Shown here one piece after another: positions 44,464 to 56,236 of a stretch of DNA of 64,000 nt. The stretch is taken from the NCBI GenBank assembly GCA_030411725.1, contig MU839827.1:2294001-2358000 (forward strand), in the 5' to 3' direction. Source of the DNA: Echria macrotheca (lineage: Eukaryota > Ascomycota > Sordariomycetes > Sordariales > Schizotheciaceae). Within the stretch, counting starts at the first letter, position 1. Every line of letters starts with the position of its first letter. Under the pieces are notes generated by a model, which had not been told where the DNA came from, did no database searches, and worked only from the letters and a program-made list of their open reading frames with translations. Position numbers and translations under genes: made by a program.

Positions 44464-47295
44464 ATGGCCTCGACCGACGATATCGAGCAGGTGGTTGAGA
44501 TCACAGGATGCACCAACCGCGCCATGATCGGCACCGCCTTGAGGGCGAAAAACTACGATCTCAACGCAGTCATCAGCGAGTACTATGACTCGGCGGAAAG
44601 GGTATGCAACCATGCCTTGGCCGCAGGTTGATTCTTTAGCTAATAATCGTAGTTTCAAGCAAACTATGGCTGGAATGAAGATGTGTTCGCCTCGAATCGA
44701 GAAGGCGACGTCCCAATTTCGAACCACACGACGGCGCCATGTGAGTCCAATGGCTCACTTCTGCGCAGAAGAAGGCTAACGCATCTGCTTCTGCAGCATT
44801 CATCATCCACCCGCCAGATGACAATCAGATCATCTACGGTTCCGACCCAGGCTATTACGGCTCCGCCGCACCTTCTCGACCGCCGTCACGAGCGAACAAT
44901 CGGTCGCCGCTGAGCCGAACCGTCGATTTGACGGCTGGGGATTTCTCGGGCGGCGCGCCGAATAACCAACATGAAGAGGAAGCACTTCTTCAGCGGGCAA
45001 TCAGTGAATCACTCAACACGTCCGGGCGTCACAGTCCACACTCACTTCCCCCGCCCCCACCATTGCCCCAACAGTCGGGCATAACCTCTGGCGGCGAGAC
45101 CGTGGTACAGTTTGGTCCCGCGAATCGTCCCGAATACAATCCCGATGAGTGGGCCATGGTGCCTGTGAAGCGCGATCCAGAGGCCACTGGAAGACGGAGA
45201 GCCCCCCACATGCCAGCATTTCTGAGATGCCGCGAGCAGCAGGAAGAAAAGCAACACAATCTTGGCGGTATACTGATGATTCTCAACTCGATTCCTGCGG
45301 CCCGAAATGCCTTGCTGCGGTTATACGAAAATGTTGACGGGAGAGTCGACTACGAATCGGGCTACGACTACGGCTCTCATCCGGAATGGTGGAAGGGTGG
45401 GCTCATATTCCCACCCAGGCTTCAAGAGGCCAGTGACAACGGCAGTTCATCGTCCGCACGCGAGATGGGACCACGGTGGTCGGACGAACTTCGCCGCATC
45501 GTCGCCTTTTTAGAGGCAACAGAACGGAGCTATGGAACCGCCGATGTTCTGGCCAGCGCTAAACCACACGTACTTAAGGAGGAGGGGTCTGGCGCATGGA
45601 CTGATACTAACGACGACCGGTCTAACGAGGACCGGACTAACGACAACCGGACTAACGACAACCGCGACTGGGAGAAAGACTTTTTCATCGGGCTCAATGA
45701 GTTCGAAGCAGGCAGTCTATTCAGAAGCTCATATACACAACACTATCTGTTCTCCCCTCCGTCGAGAGACGCGCAAACATTTAACTTCCTCGACCAGGAG
45801 TTGACGGAAGAGGGGCTTGCGATGTCGGAGAACATATATTCCGTGTTAGATATGATGTTCCATTCAGTCCACAGAGGAGAGCCCCTCAATAATACTTGGG
45901 TGGCGACGATCACAGAGCCCGCCGAGGTCATTACCTTCCGACTCAGTGTGAAGAACGGGTCTGGCTGGTCAAAGACTATCGACGTTCCCGAAACGTTATA
46001 TATCGACCGGTACCTTACCGAGCACCGTGAGCAGATTGCAGAGATTCACGAAGACGTCTCGGCGCTCCGTGACGCATTCGAGAAATGCCGTCAGTTGGAG
46101 GAGACGTACACCACCTATGTCAGCCCTGTGACGGGCAATCGCCTTGACCTCAGAACGCTGTGTAGGGCCAGCATTGCGAAATGCAACCAGCGTATCACGG
46201 AAATTCAGAACTACGGACACTGGAGAGCATACAAGGAAGCGGTTGCTGGAGGGGGCAAATACAGCGTTTACATAGCGCCACATGAGGGGACTCCTCTGCT
46301 CACTGAAGCGCAGATCAGGGCCGTGGCATGGTACGAGAACAGGATCGTGGAGATTCAACAGAGACTAGAGAATGTCGAGCGGTTGATCAACAGTAAGTTG
46401 CACTTGAGTCAAGTGCGTATGGTTTGCTGATTCCGGGGCGATGCAGGCAGGATCATACCAGCCAGAAAGGAGATCGACAGGCTGTCACGCTATCTTCACT
46501 CTCTCCTGACCAAGCCGCATAAAAACGCCCGGTGGAATGCCACGCACCCGTACAGTCTTCGGGGCGTGGTGGCCGGTTCCAATACGGTGTTTATGAAGAA
46601 GCGGGAAGCATCGCTCATGGATAACACCATCTTGAGTGAGCAATGGTTTAAGGTGTCGTGTGACCGGGCGAACGACTATGCCGTAACAGCCGAGGTGAGT
46701 GGTTCATTTACACGATAAAGGACGGCTGCTGACATCCGTGAAGGTAGTAAATTACGAAGACGTAATGCGTGAGGCGTTTGGAACTGGGTTGAAGCTCACA
46801 CTGGTGTATGCCACGGAAAGGACAATGGAAGAGATCCCAGCGCCTCTGCCAGCCACTTTGCAGGAATTTGTTGAGACCGACAATCAGTTCTTCAGGCGGG
46901 AGCTTGCGGAGGCTGAGGCCGAAAGCGCTCAGCAGAAAATGTCATACACGTCGACGCTGAGAGCGGTCGGCTTCAAGAAGCAGAGGTCCGATAGTATGGA
47001 CTCGATGGCTACGAACAAGGCATCAGTGGGAGGTTCGGACGATAACATGGGAGGATTTGACGATGAAGGCGGAAACAATGTGTTCGAGCAGGAGGCCGAT
47101 GCATTTATGGGAACATTTGATGGGGACGGCGAGCCGATGCCGGATCTTATCGATGTCTCCTCGAGCCCGGAATCGCAGACAGCAGCATTGACGAGTCCGC
47201 CGCAGGAGATGCAACAGATTTACCGGCCAACGCCTAGCTTCTTGGCCGGCGGCGACAGCTTAAAGAGGGACGAGACCCGACCCAACGACGACTAG
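44464..47295 (+). CDS. UBA/UIM protein with a catalytically degenerate USP-like domain
   Basis: Five exons, 44464-44601, 44653-44740, 44797-46392, 46447-46694 and 46744-47295, encode 873 aa. Residues 1-46 form a UBA-like helix bundle (VVEITGCTNRAMIGTALRAKNYDLNAVISEYY); a UIM lies at about 133-150 (EEEALLQRAISESL). A long region from MPAFLRCREQ to LKLTLVYATE tracks a ubiquitin-specific protease: HNLGGILMILNSIPAARNALL stands where the Cys box should be and YSLRGVVAGSNTVFM where the His box should be, yet the catalytic Cys and His are absent. It probably binds ubiquitin without cutting it. The C-terminus is acidic and disordered. A 15-bp repeat interrupts the USP-like part. Confidence 0.8.
45616..45663 (+). 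repeat. Short tandem repeat (15-bp unit, about 3 copies)
   Basis: Units of the form CGGACTAACGACAAC repeat in frame and encode NEDRT/NDNRT/NDNRD. The repeat lies inside exon 3 of the UBA/UIM gene in a disordered loop and is a likely length-variable site. Confidence 0.8.
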
Positions 47296-48316
47296 ATGGA
47301 TGGAAACTGGGGGGTGTTGTATTCCCTGTTTCATGGACGGGAACCTCATGATTAGATGCCAATGTCAGGTGGCCAGAGCAGGTTGCGAGCGGACAGCGGA
47401 TCATGATACCCAAGCGGAGGTGGTGCCTCTTGTATATGTACGAATTGGAGGTGTATGGGCCCCGATGGTGGCCAAGTCCATGTCGTTGCATTTTTTATGA
47501 TTGCCTCGCGCTCCGACCGAATCCTGGGACAGTACCATCAAGTGGGAGACCGCGTGCGGCCCATTTGATGTGTTTCATTTGATGATAGACTGTCCGGCCT
47601 GCAGTCGGGACGCGAGCTATCATCACGAAATGCAACACACACACAGACCGTAACAGACTTTAGGCTTTTGATGAGGCGTGGTTACCAACCAAACCCGCCG
47701 AGGATGGTTTCCAAGAGGCTCTGGGAACAAGCGGTATGTAGAATAGAACAAGACACTCGGTGACGAGTTGGCCACACCGATCAGTGCGGACCCTGGGTAG
47801 CCAGAGGGGAAAGATAGAGGAGAGGCAAATAGCATTGATGCCGTGGGCAGACGAGGCTAGTTACAGAATCCAGCTGCTTTTCGAAATTTGAGAAGGATGA
47901 TGATCCAGAGGCTACCAACTATCATCTCTGCATCAGGACAGCCTACAGTCGATCCGTCAAGCTAGAGAGCAGATTGTTGACTCCGCAGGGGTAAGAATAG
48001 GGGGAAAGTTCTCATCACGTGAAGGCGGGGAAGGAAGACCGAGAAACTCGGGGGACGGAGGTGGGGTCGCTCGCTGCGCGCAGCGGGATGCGGGGCTGCT
48101 TTCCCCTTGGCTGGGCGGAACACCAAGCTCTAGAAGCTCCTCCCACCGCCGCCGCATTGTGTCATAGCCTTGGAACTCTCTCAACTGAGACCTAACCAAC
48201 CCAAACAAACAAACAAACCCACCCGAAGAGATCCTATCCTATCCCATCCTACCCGACCCCCTCGAAACCGAACCCCGCACTAGACAGGAGACGAAGAGTG
48301 ACACAAAACAAAAAAG
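47296..48316. other. Spacer between UBA/UIM gene and GET4
   Basis: No gene supported. Just before the GET4 start are simple repeats: ACAAACAAACAAACC (about 48205-48219) and CCTATCC units (48232-48258). Elsewhere no regulatory element was recognised. Confidence 0.4.
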
Positions 48317-49398
48317 ATGTCCACCAAAATCGACCGCATCATAGCCCGCCTGCAAAAGCGCATAGCAGAAGGCGCAGAAGGCGAACAGTACGAAGCCCAA
48401 CAAGAAACGCGCCTAGTCGCAGCGCGCTACATCAAGGCCGAGAACTGGCCGGCGGCGATCGACATACTCGCCAACGTGTCGCAGGCGCTGCTGCGCGCCG
48501 GCCAGGGCGGGAGCGGCGGCGACCTCGCCGTTTTGCTGGTGGATGTGTACCGGCAGGCTGGGATTAAGGTCGATGCGGCGTCCAAGGGGCGGTTGTTGGC
48601 CTGTCTGCGGCTTTTCGATAGTGAGGAGCCGACGAGGAAGAAGTTTATCAAGGAGATGATTGAGTACGTATTTTTTTTGGTCACTCACACTGATACAACG
48701 GAGACGGAGAGTGAGTTAGGTTGTGTGTTAACGAGGTTTGACAAAATAGGTGGTCGAAAAAGTTGGGCGAGTATCCCGCCGGCGACCCGGAGCTACATCA
48801 CGTCGTCGGATCGCTATACGCAGAGGAGCACGAGGCCGAGGAGGCCGAGAGACACCTGGTTCTGGGCACAAAAGAGTCGCCCGAGGTGCTGGTACGCTTA
48901 GAGTACAAATGGTACAAACAAGACGAGCCCCATACCGCTGGCCTCTACGCCGCCCGCGCCGTCCTGCCCTATCTCCTCACCGGCAACGTCCGAGCCGCGA
49001 ACGCGTCCTACCGAGCCTTTGCCAGCACGCTGAGCGGCGAAAACAAAAGTCTCAGCGTCCAGGACGTCAGCTCGCAGGCGTCCGACGTGCGCATCTTCCC
49101 GAGCCTGCCGCTGCTCAACTTTCTGGGGCTGCTGCTTCTCGCGGTGCAAAAGGGGACGCCGGACCTATTCAGGCAGCTCAAGACGAAATACTCTTCTCAT
49201 ATCGCCGAGCTCGGGGGGGCGTGGGACATGGCGTTGGAGATGATCGCTGAGATGTACTTTGGGATCCCGAGACCACGGCAGAGCAACCCGCTCTTCGACA
49301 TGATGGGTAGTCTGTTCGGGGGTGCTCCGGGAGGTGGTGCCCCAAGTAGACCGTCCAGGAGGGTGGAAGCGGCACCCACGGCTGAGGGTCTGGATTGA
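48317..49398 (+). CDS. GET4: GET4, Golgi-to-ER traffic / tail-anchored protein pathway component
   Basis: Two exons, 48317-48663 and 48750-49398, encode 331 aa, the normal size. The alpha-helical repeat fold is recognisable from RIIARLQKRIAEGAEGEQYEAQQETRLVAARYI, then WSKKLGEYPAGDPELHHVVGSLYAEE, KWYKQDEPHTAGLYAARAVLPYL and NFLGLLLLAVQKGTPDLFRQLKTKY. GET4 bridges GET5 and GET3 and relays tail-anchored proteins from Sgt2 to GET3 for ER insertion; YSY6/RAMP4-type proteins in this window are of the client class. The intron (86 nt) contains a T8 run just after the donor. Its 3' end faces the next gene at only 104 bp. Confidence 0.93.
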
Positions 49399-49502
49399 TT
49401 TCTTTGTCGCTGAACGGTCCATAATGCTGTTTTCCCGTCAAAGATACACCTACCGTAGCTCTCCCTTTAAACGGAGCTCAAATCATTAGGAGGCGCGCGC
49501 CC

Positions 49503-50359
49503 TCACTGGTGACGCGGCAGCTCTTCTCGCTCAAACATCCAGTTGTCCTCGACCAAAGCCGCGACCTTGGCCCGCAAGCTCGCCCTCACAGCCTCGAGCA
49601 GTTCTGTAGTAGATAGCGCAGTCAGAAACCAAAAGCCCACCGCCACCAAAATAGCAAAGTAATGAAATTTTCATCATGATGATAATAGAAAAGAAGAGAT
49701 AACAAACCTTCAGGCTGCACAGGAACGCTATTCTTGTCAATCTGGTGCTGCTTAACCGCCTCGGCCAGCCGCTGCCGTTCCTTCTCCCCTTCCATCCGCG
49801 CATCCAGCCCGGCCTCGTCGCCCTCATCCCGGACGGGCGTGGGCGGATCGCCTAGCTCGAACTCGCCGTTCTGGTCGCGGATCACGATGTCGAGGTATTC
49901 CCCCGCGGCATTATCCGGTTGGAAATGGAGGTCTGTTGCTGCCGGTGGTTGTGGTTGTGGTTGTGGTTGTCCAGTTGAGGATGATGAGGAGGACGAGGAG
50001 GATCCGACGCCGGGTGGTGGAGCAGCGTTCGAGGATGTCGGGCGGCGCGTGAGGTGGGATTGGAAGAGGTTGCGGCGGACGCTGGAGGCTGATGTTGAGG
50101 TCGACGTGGAGGATGAGGAGGGGGCGATGGGGATGCCGATGTTGCTTCTCGTGGTGGTGGAGGATGAGGATTTGGAGATTCCGGATGGTCCTTGTCCTTG
50201 TCCTGGTCCTGGTCCTTGGCCTGGGCCTGGGGGGCGGGAAGAAGAAGGGCCGCCGCCGCCGATGGGTGGTGGATGAGGAACTGCGTGTTGGTGGTGGTGG
50301 TGGGGAGGTCCGGGGGGTGGTGGGTTGTGGTGGTTGTGATGGTGATGGCGGTCTACCAT
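49503..50359 (-). CDS. Low-complexity His/Pro/Ser-rich protein with conserved C-terminal block, unknown function
   Basis: Two exons, 50359-49708 and 49603-49503, encode 250 aa. The N-terminal half is low-complexity: His/Pro repeats (HHHHNHHNPPPP), Gly-Pro-Gln runs and poly-Ser. The ordered part starts near residue 155: DNAAGEYLDIVIRDQNGEFELGDPPTPVRDE, then a helix ARMEGEKERQRLAEAVKQHQIDKNSVPVQPE, and the spliced end ELLEAVRASLRAKVAALVEDNWMFEREELPRHQ. Splicing at the 104-nt intron turns an unlikely hydrophobic end into this helical one, which supports the model. I do not recognise the family. It converges tail-to-tail with GET4. Confidence 0.72.
49921..50330 (-). repeat. Low-complexity coding repeats
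   Basis: Within the preceding gene are a GGTTGT hexanucleotide run (about 49937-49968, encoding PQPQPQPQ), poly-Ser codons near 49980-50000, Ser/Thr runs near 50090-50170, a GTCCTG/GGCCTG run (50188-50230) and His/Pro codons near 50280-50345. Confidence 0.7.
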
Positions 50360-51709
50360 TTTTTCTTGTTCTGTTCTGGTATGGTCGGCAGGGAACTTGA
50401 GACCGGTGCGCGCACAATATCCTGGTTTGTCCACGTTTTTGTGGATGTGGACGTGTATATATACCGAGTGTCAATGTTGTGGTGGCGGGGAGGTACACTA
50501 GGAGGTGTCGATGGCGACGCGGGTCGCGAATGGGCGGTTGGCGGGATTGGTGGGGCTCTCTCGTTGGTTGCTGGACAGGGGGGTCCTGGAACGACGCGAG
50601 GTCACGTGTGGCCCTTGGAGCTCTCCTTGACCACATCCAAGAAGGGGAGAAAACAAAATAACTGTGATACTTTGGGCTAAGATGAATCTCTGGCCTGGGA
50701 GTTGGTTGCTAAATCAAATGTTACGAGGGGGTTCCGGTGATTTCACTTACTACACGGATTTTCGTGCAAGACACGACATTGTTTATGTCTTGTTCCTTTT
50801 CTGGCAATGCCATTTCTCTTCAAGTTAGGAGATGGATTATTCCCCCATAATGCTTGAATATGGTTTAACTCAGCACTTAGATCCAAATACATATCAATCT
50901 TGGGCTACTTGGACTTGTCGCAGAAAACTGCATATGGTCACCTGCCCGATTCCACAATGTTACGCCCATAAATCCTTTTGCTGTCTTCAGTCTTATACCT
51001 GTGAAGCCCGTTGGCTGATTGGCCGCTCAGAGTAAGGTGCAGGTCGTCATAACACCGCTGCAACAACCGTCATGGCCATTGTACGACGATGGCTGCATTG
51101 ATCTGCCAGCCTGCGTGAGCCGACAAGCTCGTCGGGAGTTCGAGTTGAATCACGGTCGGCCGCAATTGAGTAGAGTAAGAGTCGGCAGCGAAGCCTCGGC
51201 CGTGAACAGACGGGTACCTCTGGAGCTTCGTTAAGGACACCAGACAGCAAATATAAACTTTTCCTGCTGTTCTGGCACAACACAGGCATCACGACACATT
51301 CGACCAAGTTGTAACAGTCCTCTCCTTTCAGATTGACGCAAATCCACTCCACTCAATAATCCGTATACTGTCTGCTTTTCTCCCACCGAATTACCATCCC
51401 AACAAAAGAAACTCCATGCTCAGTGTCGATGCTGGCCAAACCAAACGCAAGGAAATGCGAGACGGACTGTCATGCCAAGGTTAGGGTACAAACTCGAACC
51501 AGAGAAGATCCAATCATAGACACCAAGAAAAAATGCATATCCAACAACAGCTGACTCACTCGGTCGACCACATGCATGAACACGAAAGCATCTCCCCAAA
51601 CTGCCCAAATCCGTATGGTCATCACCATCCCAGCCACCCATTACGGCCCCTGGTCGTTATCGTACACGTGACCATCGGCGTCGCTGTAATACCATTAGAC
51701 ATTAGAGAA
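50360..51709. other. Spacer between glycogenin 3' end and the low-complexity gene promoter
   Basis: No gene supported. A palindromic GTATATATAC at 50455-50464, about 96 bp upstream of the minus-strand start at 50359, is a plausible TATA box. An AT-rich patch spans 50690-50960. Confidence 0.45.
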
Positions 51710-54700
51710 TCACGTCTCAAGCACATCCCGCTCCTCTTCCGTGGGAAGCATCGGAGTCACGGCCGATGGAGCATCGCCCTTCTCCCACGCGGCTCCTGGC
51801 CCCTGATAGCTCGGAGCCGGGATCCCACCCGATGAAGGCCCCGCCACTGGCTTCGACGAATCCTCAAACCCGGTATCCAGAATGCTCTGCATCGGGCTGG
51901 TCCCACTATCAGGCTTTACCGGCTTCGGACTGACCACCTTTGCTGGAGGAGAATAGGCAACATAGGTCGGAGACTTCATATTCTCCGACCCAAAAGGCAG
52001 CGGACGCGAGGGGATTTCTCGACCTCCCGTCCCAAGAACCTCGTCCCTTACTCCGGCCAAACTAGTAAAGAGAGCCTCGGATTGTTTCTCGGCCAGCCGT
52101 TGCAGCTGCCTCAAGGGGTCCTTATGATAACGAAGGACGTTAGTGAGGTCGCACAGGCAGTCGGATGGACTCCAACGGTATCCGTGCACACATACCCAGT
52201 CCGCCTGCGCTGGCACGCCCTCCGCGGCCGGCAGACGATCGTCATCTTCCTGACCTTCCTGGCCGAGTTCGGAGCCACCACCGCCCCAGAAACTCGGCCT
52301 CCGGATAGGCGCGGGAGTGACCGGCAGGCTAGGGCGATCGTCTTCGCTTGGGAAGTCCGTCACCCTAGAGCCCTGCCAACCCCAGCTCGACTGCTTCAAG
52401 CCGAGCTCGGGCACAGGCTTGCCCAGACCCTGACTCTTCGTTCGCCGATGCTTCTTCTGAATGGCATCCACGTAACGATTGATTTCGGGCACCTCATCCC
52501 ATGCATTTGACCGCGGGAAAGAGGTCCAGGGCCCTACATGCGGGGCTGGAGTCGGCGGCGTCTGCGGCTCGCTCTTAGGCTCCACCGTGGGCGACCCTGT
52601 CATGGAAGGCTCAGCGTGGGCTCGGGATTCTGTCGAGTCCTTGCGCTCACCGAAAGACGCGGCCGGGGTTTCTGCCTCTGGAGAGCCGCGCCGGCTTTCT
52701 ACAAACACTCGGGACGGCGGCTGCCTCTGAGTTTCCCAGGGGAAAAGAGCTTTAGGTTGCTCATGGGCTGGCGCCGGCCGTTGCGTTGGCACTTCATACC
52801 ACATGCCCTTTGGCGGGCTCGGATATCGTTCGGGAGGGACGAACGGCGTGGGATCGGACGACATGGCATAGTGCATTTGCGGGAAATTGAGCGCTTCGGG
52901 CTGCGAATCCGATGGAGGGGGTTGTCTATGCTCGAGTTAGCTTCAAGTCTGAAACGGCTTCTCAAGTAAACCGACCTTTGACCATCCCAGCTTTGTGAAG
53001 GCGGTGTCTGGTAGGGCTGATGCTCCGGTTCGGACCGCTGGGGGGCCCGCTGGTGCTGCCCATGTGCCTGCCCTGTTCGAGCCTCAGTTTGTGTCCCTTC
53101 TTGCGGCGGAAAAGACACGCTGGGGAGGGGAGGCGGGTGGTGCTCAGGCTGCTGGCTAGGACTTCCAGGCTGAGGCTGCTCTGACTGATGGGACTCATGA
53201 TGGCCCTCGTGGCGGCTTTCATGATGTTCCCCATGATGCCCCTCATGATGACCGCCATGGTGTTCCTCATGGTGACCTTCATGGTGACCTTCATGGTGCC
53301 CATCATGTTGCTCCTGATGCTGAGGATAACTCTGATCATGATGCTGCTGAGGGTGGTGCTGACGCTGATAATCGCTAGGGGCTTGAAAATCATTATAAAC
53401 ATGGTGCTCGTGTGCAGAATGCGCAGAAGGACGGGGTGGGTCGTGATGTTGCTGTTCAAAAAATTGCGCGCTTGGAGGTTGATTTTGCTGACCGTCAGAA
53501 GAAGTGTACTCGAAACGAGGTGGCTCGTCGCCAACGGGGACGATGTAGCGAGCTCTAGGCTGGTATTCTCCCTTGACAAAATACTGGACCAACTCAGGGG
53601 CCGGCGCAGTATACGGAGCAGGCGCTGCTGGTGCCGATGGTGCCGATGACGCTGGCGCTGTTGAGGGTGTCGTAGAGTGTGCAGCGGCAGGTTTCCTCTA
53701 TAGCAGCGGTCAGTGTGATAGTCAACGAAACCAGACACATCGAACGAACCTCAACGCGGTAGTGCCGGTCATAGACGGCCCACCATCGGCCAGCGATCTC
53801 GTCGAACGGCGTGTCCCCGGAGCTCTTATCTCTACCCTGCAGCCATGGCTTGTCCGGACCAATGAAGTGGACCAAGTTGATGCTGGATTGGAAATGTTTG
53901 TACGCCGGTACATATTGGTAGTGCGCCGAGGGGGTGACGTTGTAGGTGAAACTTAGGCGGTTGAAGCCGTTCTTGAAGTACATGTTCAAGAGGCCCTGGT
54001 CGGCACCGTCAAACGATATACCCCGCTCGGCCATGGCCATCATCGCGTAATAGTCACCCAGGTTCGGTGTCAAGGCCATAACACCAGTGTTGAAGAGGTC
54101 GGGCCAGCCTATGTCGGGGGCGGCCGAGAAGGCGTGGGGGAGGTCGAAAAGCTCGTCTGGTGCTCTGTAAGCAACGACATCGGCATCTAGGTAGACGATC
54201 TTGCGAAACTGCGTCTGCTTCCAGAGGTTGATCTTGGTGAATGCCGAGTGCAGGTCGGGCCGGTTCATTAGGTACAAATTGGCCGGCCGCTCATTGCGGA
54301 TTCGGGGGACGGGGATTACATAGTCGTACACGGCCTTCCATCCTGTTAGTTGGAAGCAAGTGGCAGGTGTCTTGGAAGCTCACCTTGAGCTGCGACACGA
54401 CCTCTGCAGAGACCGAGTCGAGCGTGACGAGAATGGCAAGCTTCTTCTTGGTTCCGGCATCGCGCAGCGAGTGTGCAAGCACCAGCGCACCTGTGTTCGA
54501 GTTAAAACACCACCAAAACTTGCAATTGGCTTTCAACACTCACCAGGTAGATACGTATCCGTCAGAAGAAGCTGTTCGGTCCCGTCTGTTAGCTTTGCCG
54601 CCCACTCGTACGTCTCAATGCGGGGTTGGGGAAGCTCCAGCTCTGAAGCTCACGGACGGCCACCGACCACCGACCCAAGCTGCGAACAGAGAAAAAGCAA

Positions 54701-54761
54701 AAGAGAAGAAATCCAGACGTACACTTGCATAGACATCCTCCGCTCCTTGCGCTGCTGCCAT
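51710..54761 (-). CDS. Glycogenin glucosyltransferase with long His-rich C-terminal extension
   Basis: Six exons, 54761-54723, 54571-54544, 54490-54384, 54334-53750, 53697-52976 and 52925-51710, encode 898 aa. The GT8 catalytic domain fills about residues 1-260: LLLTDTYLPGALVLAHSLRDAG, VYDYVIPVPRI, the metal-binding DAD (108-110) in IVYLDADVVAYR, NTGVMALTP, DGADQGLLNMYF and HFIGPDKPW. Tyr197/Tyr199 in HYQYVPAY sit where glycogenins auto-glucosylate. It primes glycogen synthesis by self-glucosylation with UDP-glucose. The tail of more than 600 residues has a His-rich repeat and a conserved NAWDEVPEINRYVDAI block, perhaps the glycogen-synthase contact. Exon 2 is only 28 nt and the first intron (151 nt) is the least certain boundary. 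Confidence 0.9.
53187..53312 (-). repeat. Histidine-rich tandem repeat in the glycogenin tail
   Basis: About nine units with a 12-nt period encode HHEG, HHEE, HHGG, HHGE and HHES tetrapeptides. The plus strand shows the matching ATGATG/CATGGTGACCTT pattern. His pairs spaced every four residues could bind Zn2+ or Ni2+; no family function is known to me. Confidence 0.85.
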
Positions 54762-56236
54762 TATACGCAAGGCTCCTCGCTAGCGACCTCAAACCGGGAG
54801 GAATCACGCTGCGGTCGGGGATGGTTGAGGAAAAGGAGTGGAAGGGGAGAGAGCAGGTGAAGAATTAAAGAGTCGGACAAGCATCGGAGAAGGAACGTGG
54901 AGGGGAAGAAAGAGCCACAGACGGCAACACTCCCGGGGCGGAAGATTTGAGGGACACACTAGGCAGGAGGGGCTTGACGGCCGCTAAAATAAATCAGCGC
55001 ATGGCCTGGATCTACACTACGATCGTGGCCAGCTGTGGAAACTTGCAAGAGCCTGAAGGCGTGCAGCGGGTTTGCTGCTGGTGCGGATACCCATGTCATG
55101 TCATTGTCGCCGCCGCGGCGCCGATGTTTCCTCGATGTTTATTATCGCTGCGGGCACGTCAGGCTACAGGGGTCGAAGAGCTGGTTTGAAAGCTTCGGAT
55201 GGAGTCATTGGCATGGCCGGGAACCCTGCAGCCTCGCTCGTATGCTGCATGCGCATACCTGCAGAGCGAGCGGCACGTTAATCACATAGTATAGACGCAC
55301 ATCAGGCAATCCAAACACCCGCCATAGATAGGCAATACAAGGCGTCAGCAGCAGAGGCCGACCTGCTCCGCGACGACATCTTCGTCAACACGCCGCGTGG
55401 TGAGAGAGCGCTATCCGATCCTGGTCGTACTCAATTGCTAATCTCTGTGGAGCTGCGAGGGAACAACCTGGTGACATCCTGGTCGGCATCCCTGTCGGCC
55501 TCGCCAAGCCATCGAGGGGCGTGTGCGACGCGAGCGAGCGCGAATGCGAAAAACCGTTTTCAAGGTTTCTCAAGAAATATGCAGTGGCTTGCAGAAGCAG
55601 CCCCCTTCTGTGGTATCGGGCAGCACCAACGACGCCGGAACAGGTGCTGTGTCTGGCAGCCACGGCAACCTCCACCACAGCAGAGAAAGATCGTCTTGTC
55701 CATGACGCAAGAAAATGGATCTTCTGGTCTGGTGATATTCCACATGAAGGCAGCTGGAGTCCCCAGATTGGATGCCACCGTGGGATGACTAAGGGGCGAG
55801 GCGGAACTACAAATAAGCAGTAACCACCGATCTTAACGGCCTCAACGGTTGCAAGCTGGGCCCCCGGGTGACCTAATGGTTCTCCAATAGCAGCTCTGGT
55901 AGCTCTCAGGTGTTGTGTGTGGGAGCTTACCCCGCGTGCCCCGCACGAGCTCTCTACACTCACAACTACCGCGGGCGACCATTCTTCAACTGGAACAGTT
56001 CTAGACCAACGGTATAGTCTTAAAAACCTTGAGGTTGGAGCTACGCAGCGTGAGTCTAGTTCTAAGCCCTCAATTGGTGACTAAGACATGGGACATCGTC
56101 GAGTGAGGCCACTCCACAACCTCAGCAACATTAGCTGTTGATCGACTTGATAAGAAGGTAGATACAGCTCTACCATACGCCATAATCTCTGCAGTACCCT
56201 ATGTTATCAGTAGTACCTTATATCAACCCCGAGATA
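54762..56236. other. Spacer between ASM-like 3' end and glycogenin promoter
   Basis: No gene supported. A minus-strand open frame of 192 codons (55385-55963) lacks any recognisable domain and lies opposite several other open frames, so it is not called. The stretch should include the glycogenin upstream region and the 3' UTR of the phosphodiesterase gene. Confidence 0.4.

Noticed and set aside
54572..54722. Coding continuation KLTDGTEQ upstream of glycogenin exon 2
   Set aside because: Glycogenins begin with the strand LLLTDTYLPG shortly after the start; the CAG acceptor at 54572-54574 gives VYAS-LLLTDTYLPG in phase.
55385..55963. 192-codon minus-strand frame in the glycogenin upstream spacer
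   Set aside because: No recognisable domain, no splice partners, and three overlapping frames on the other strand; looks like chance.
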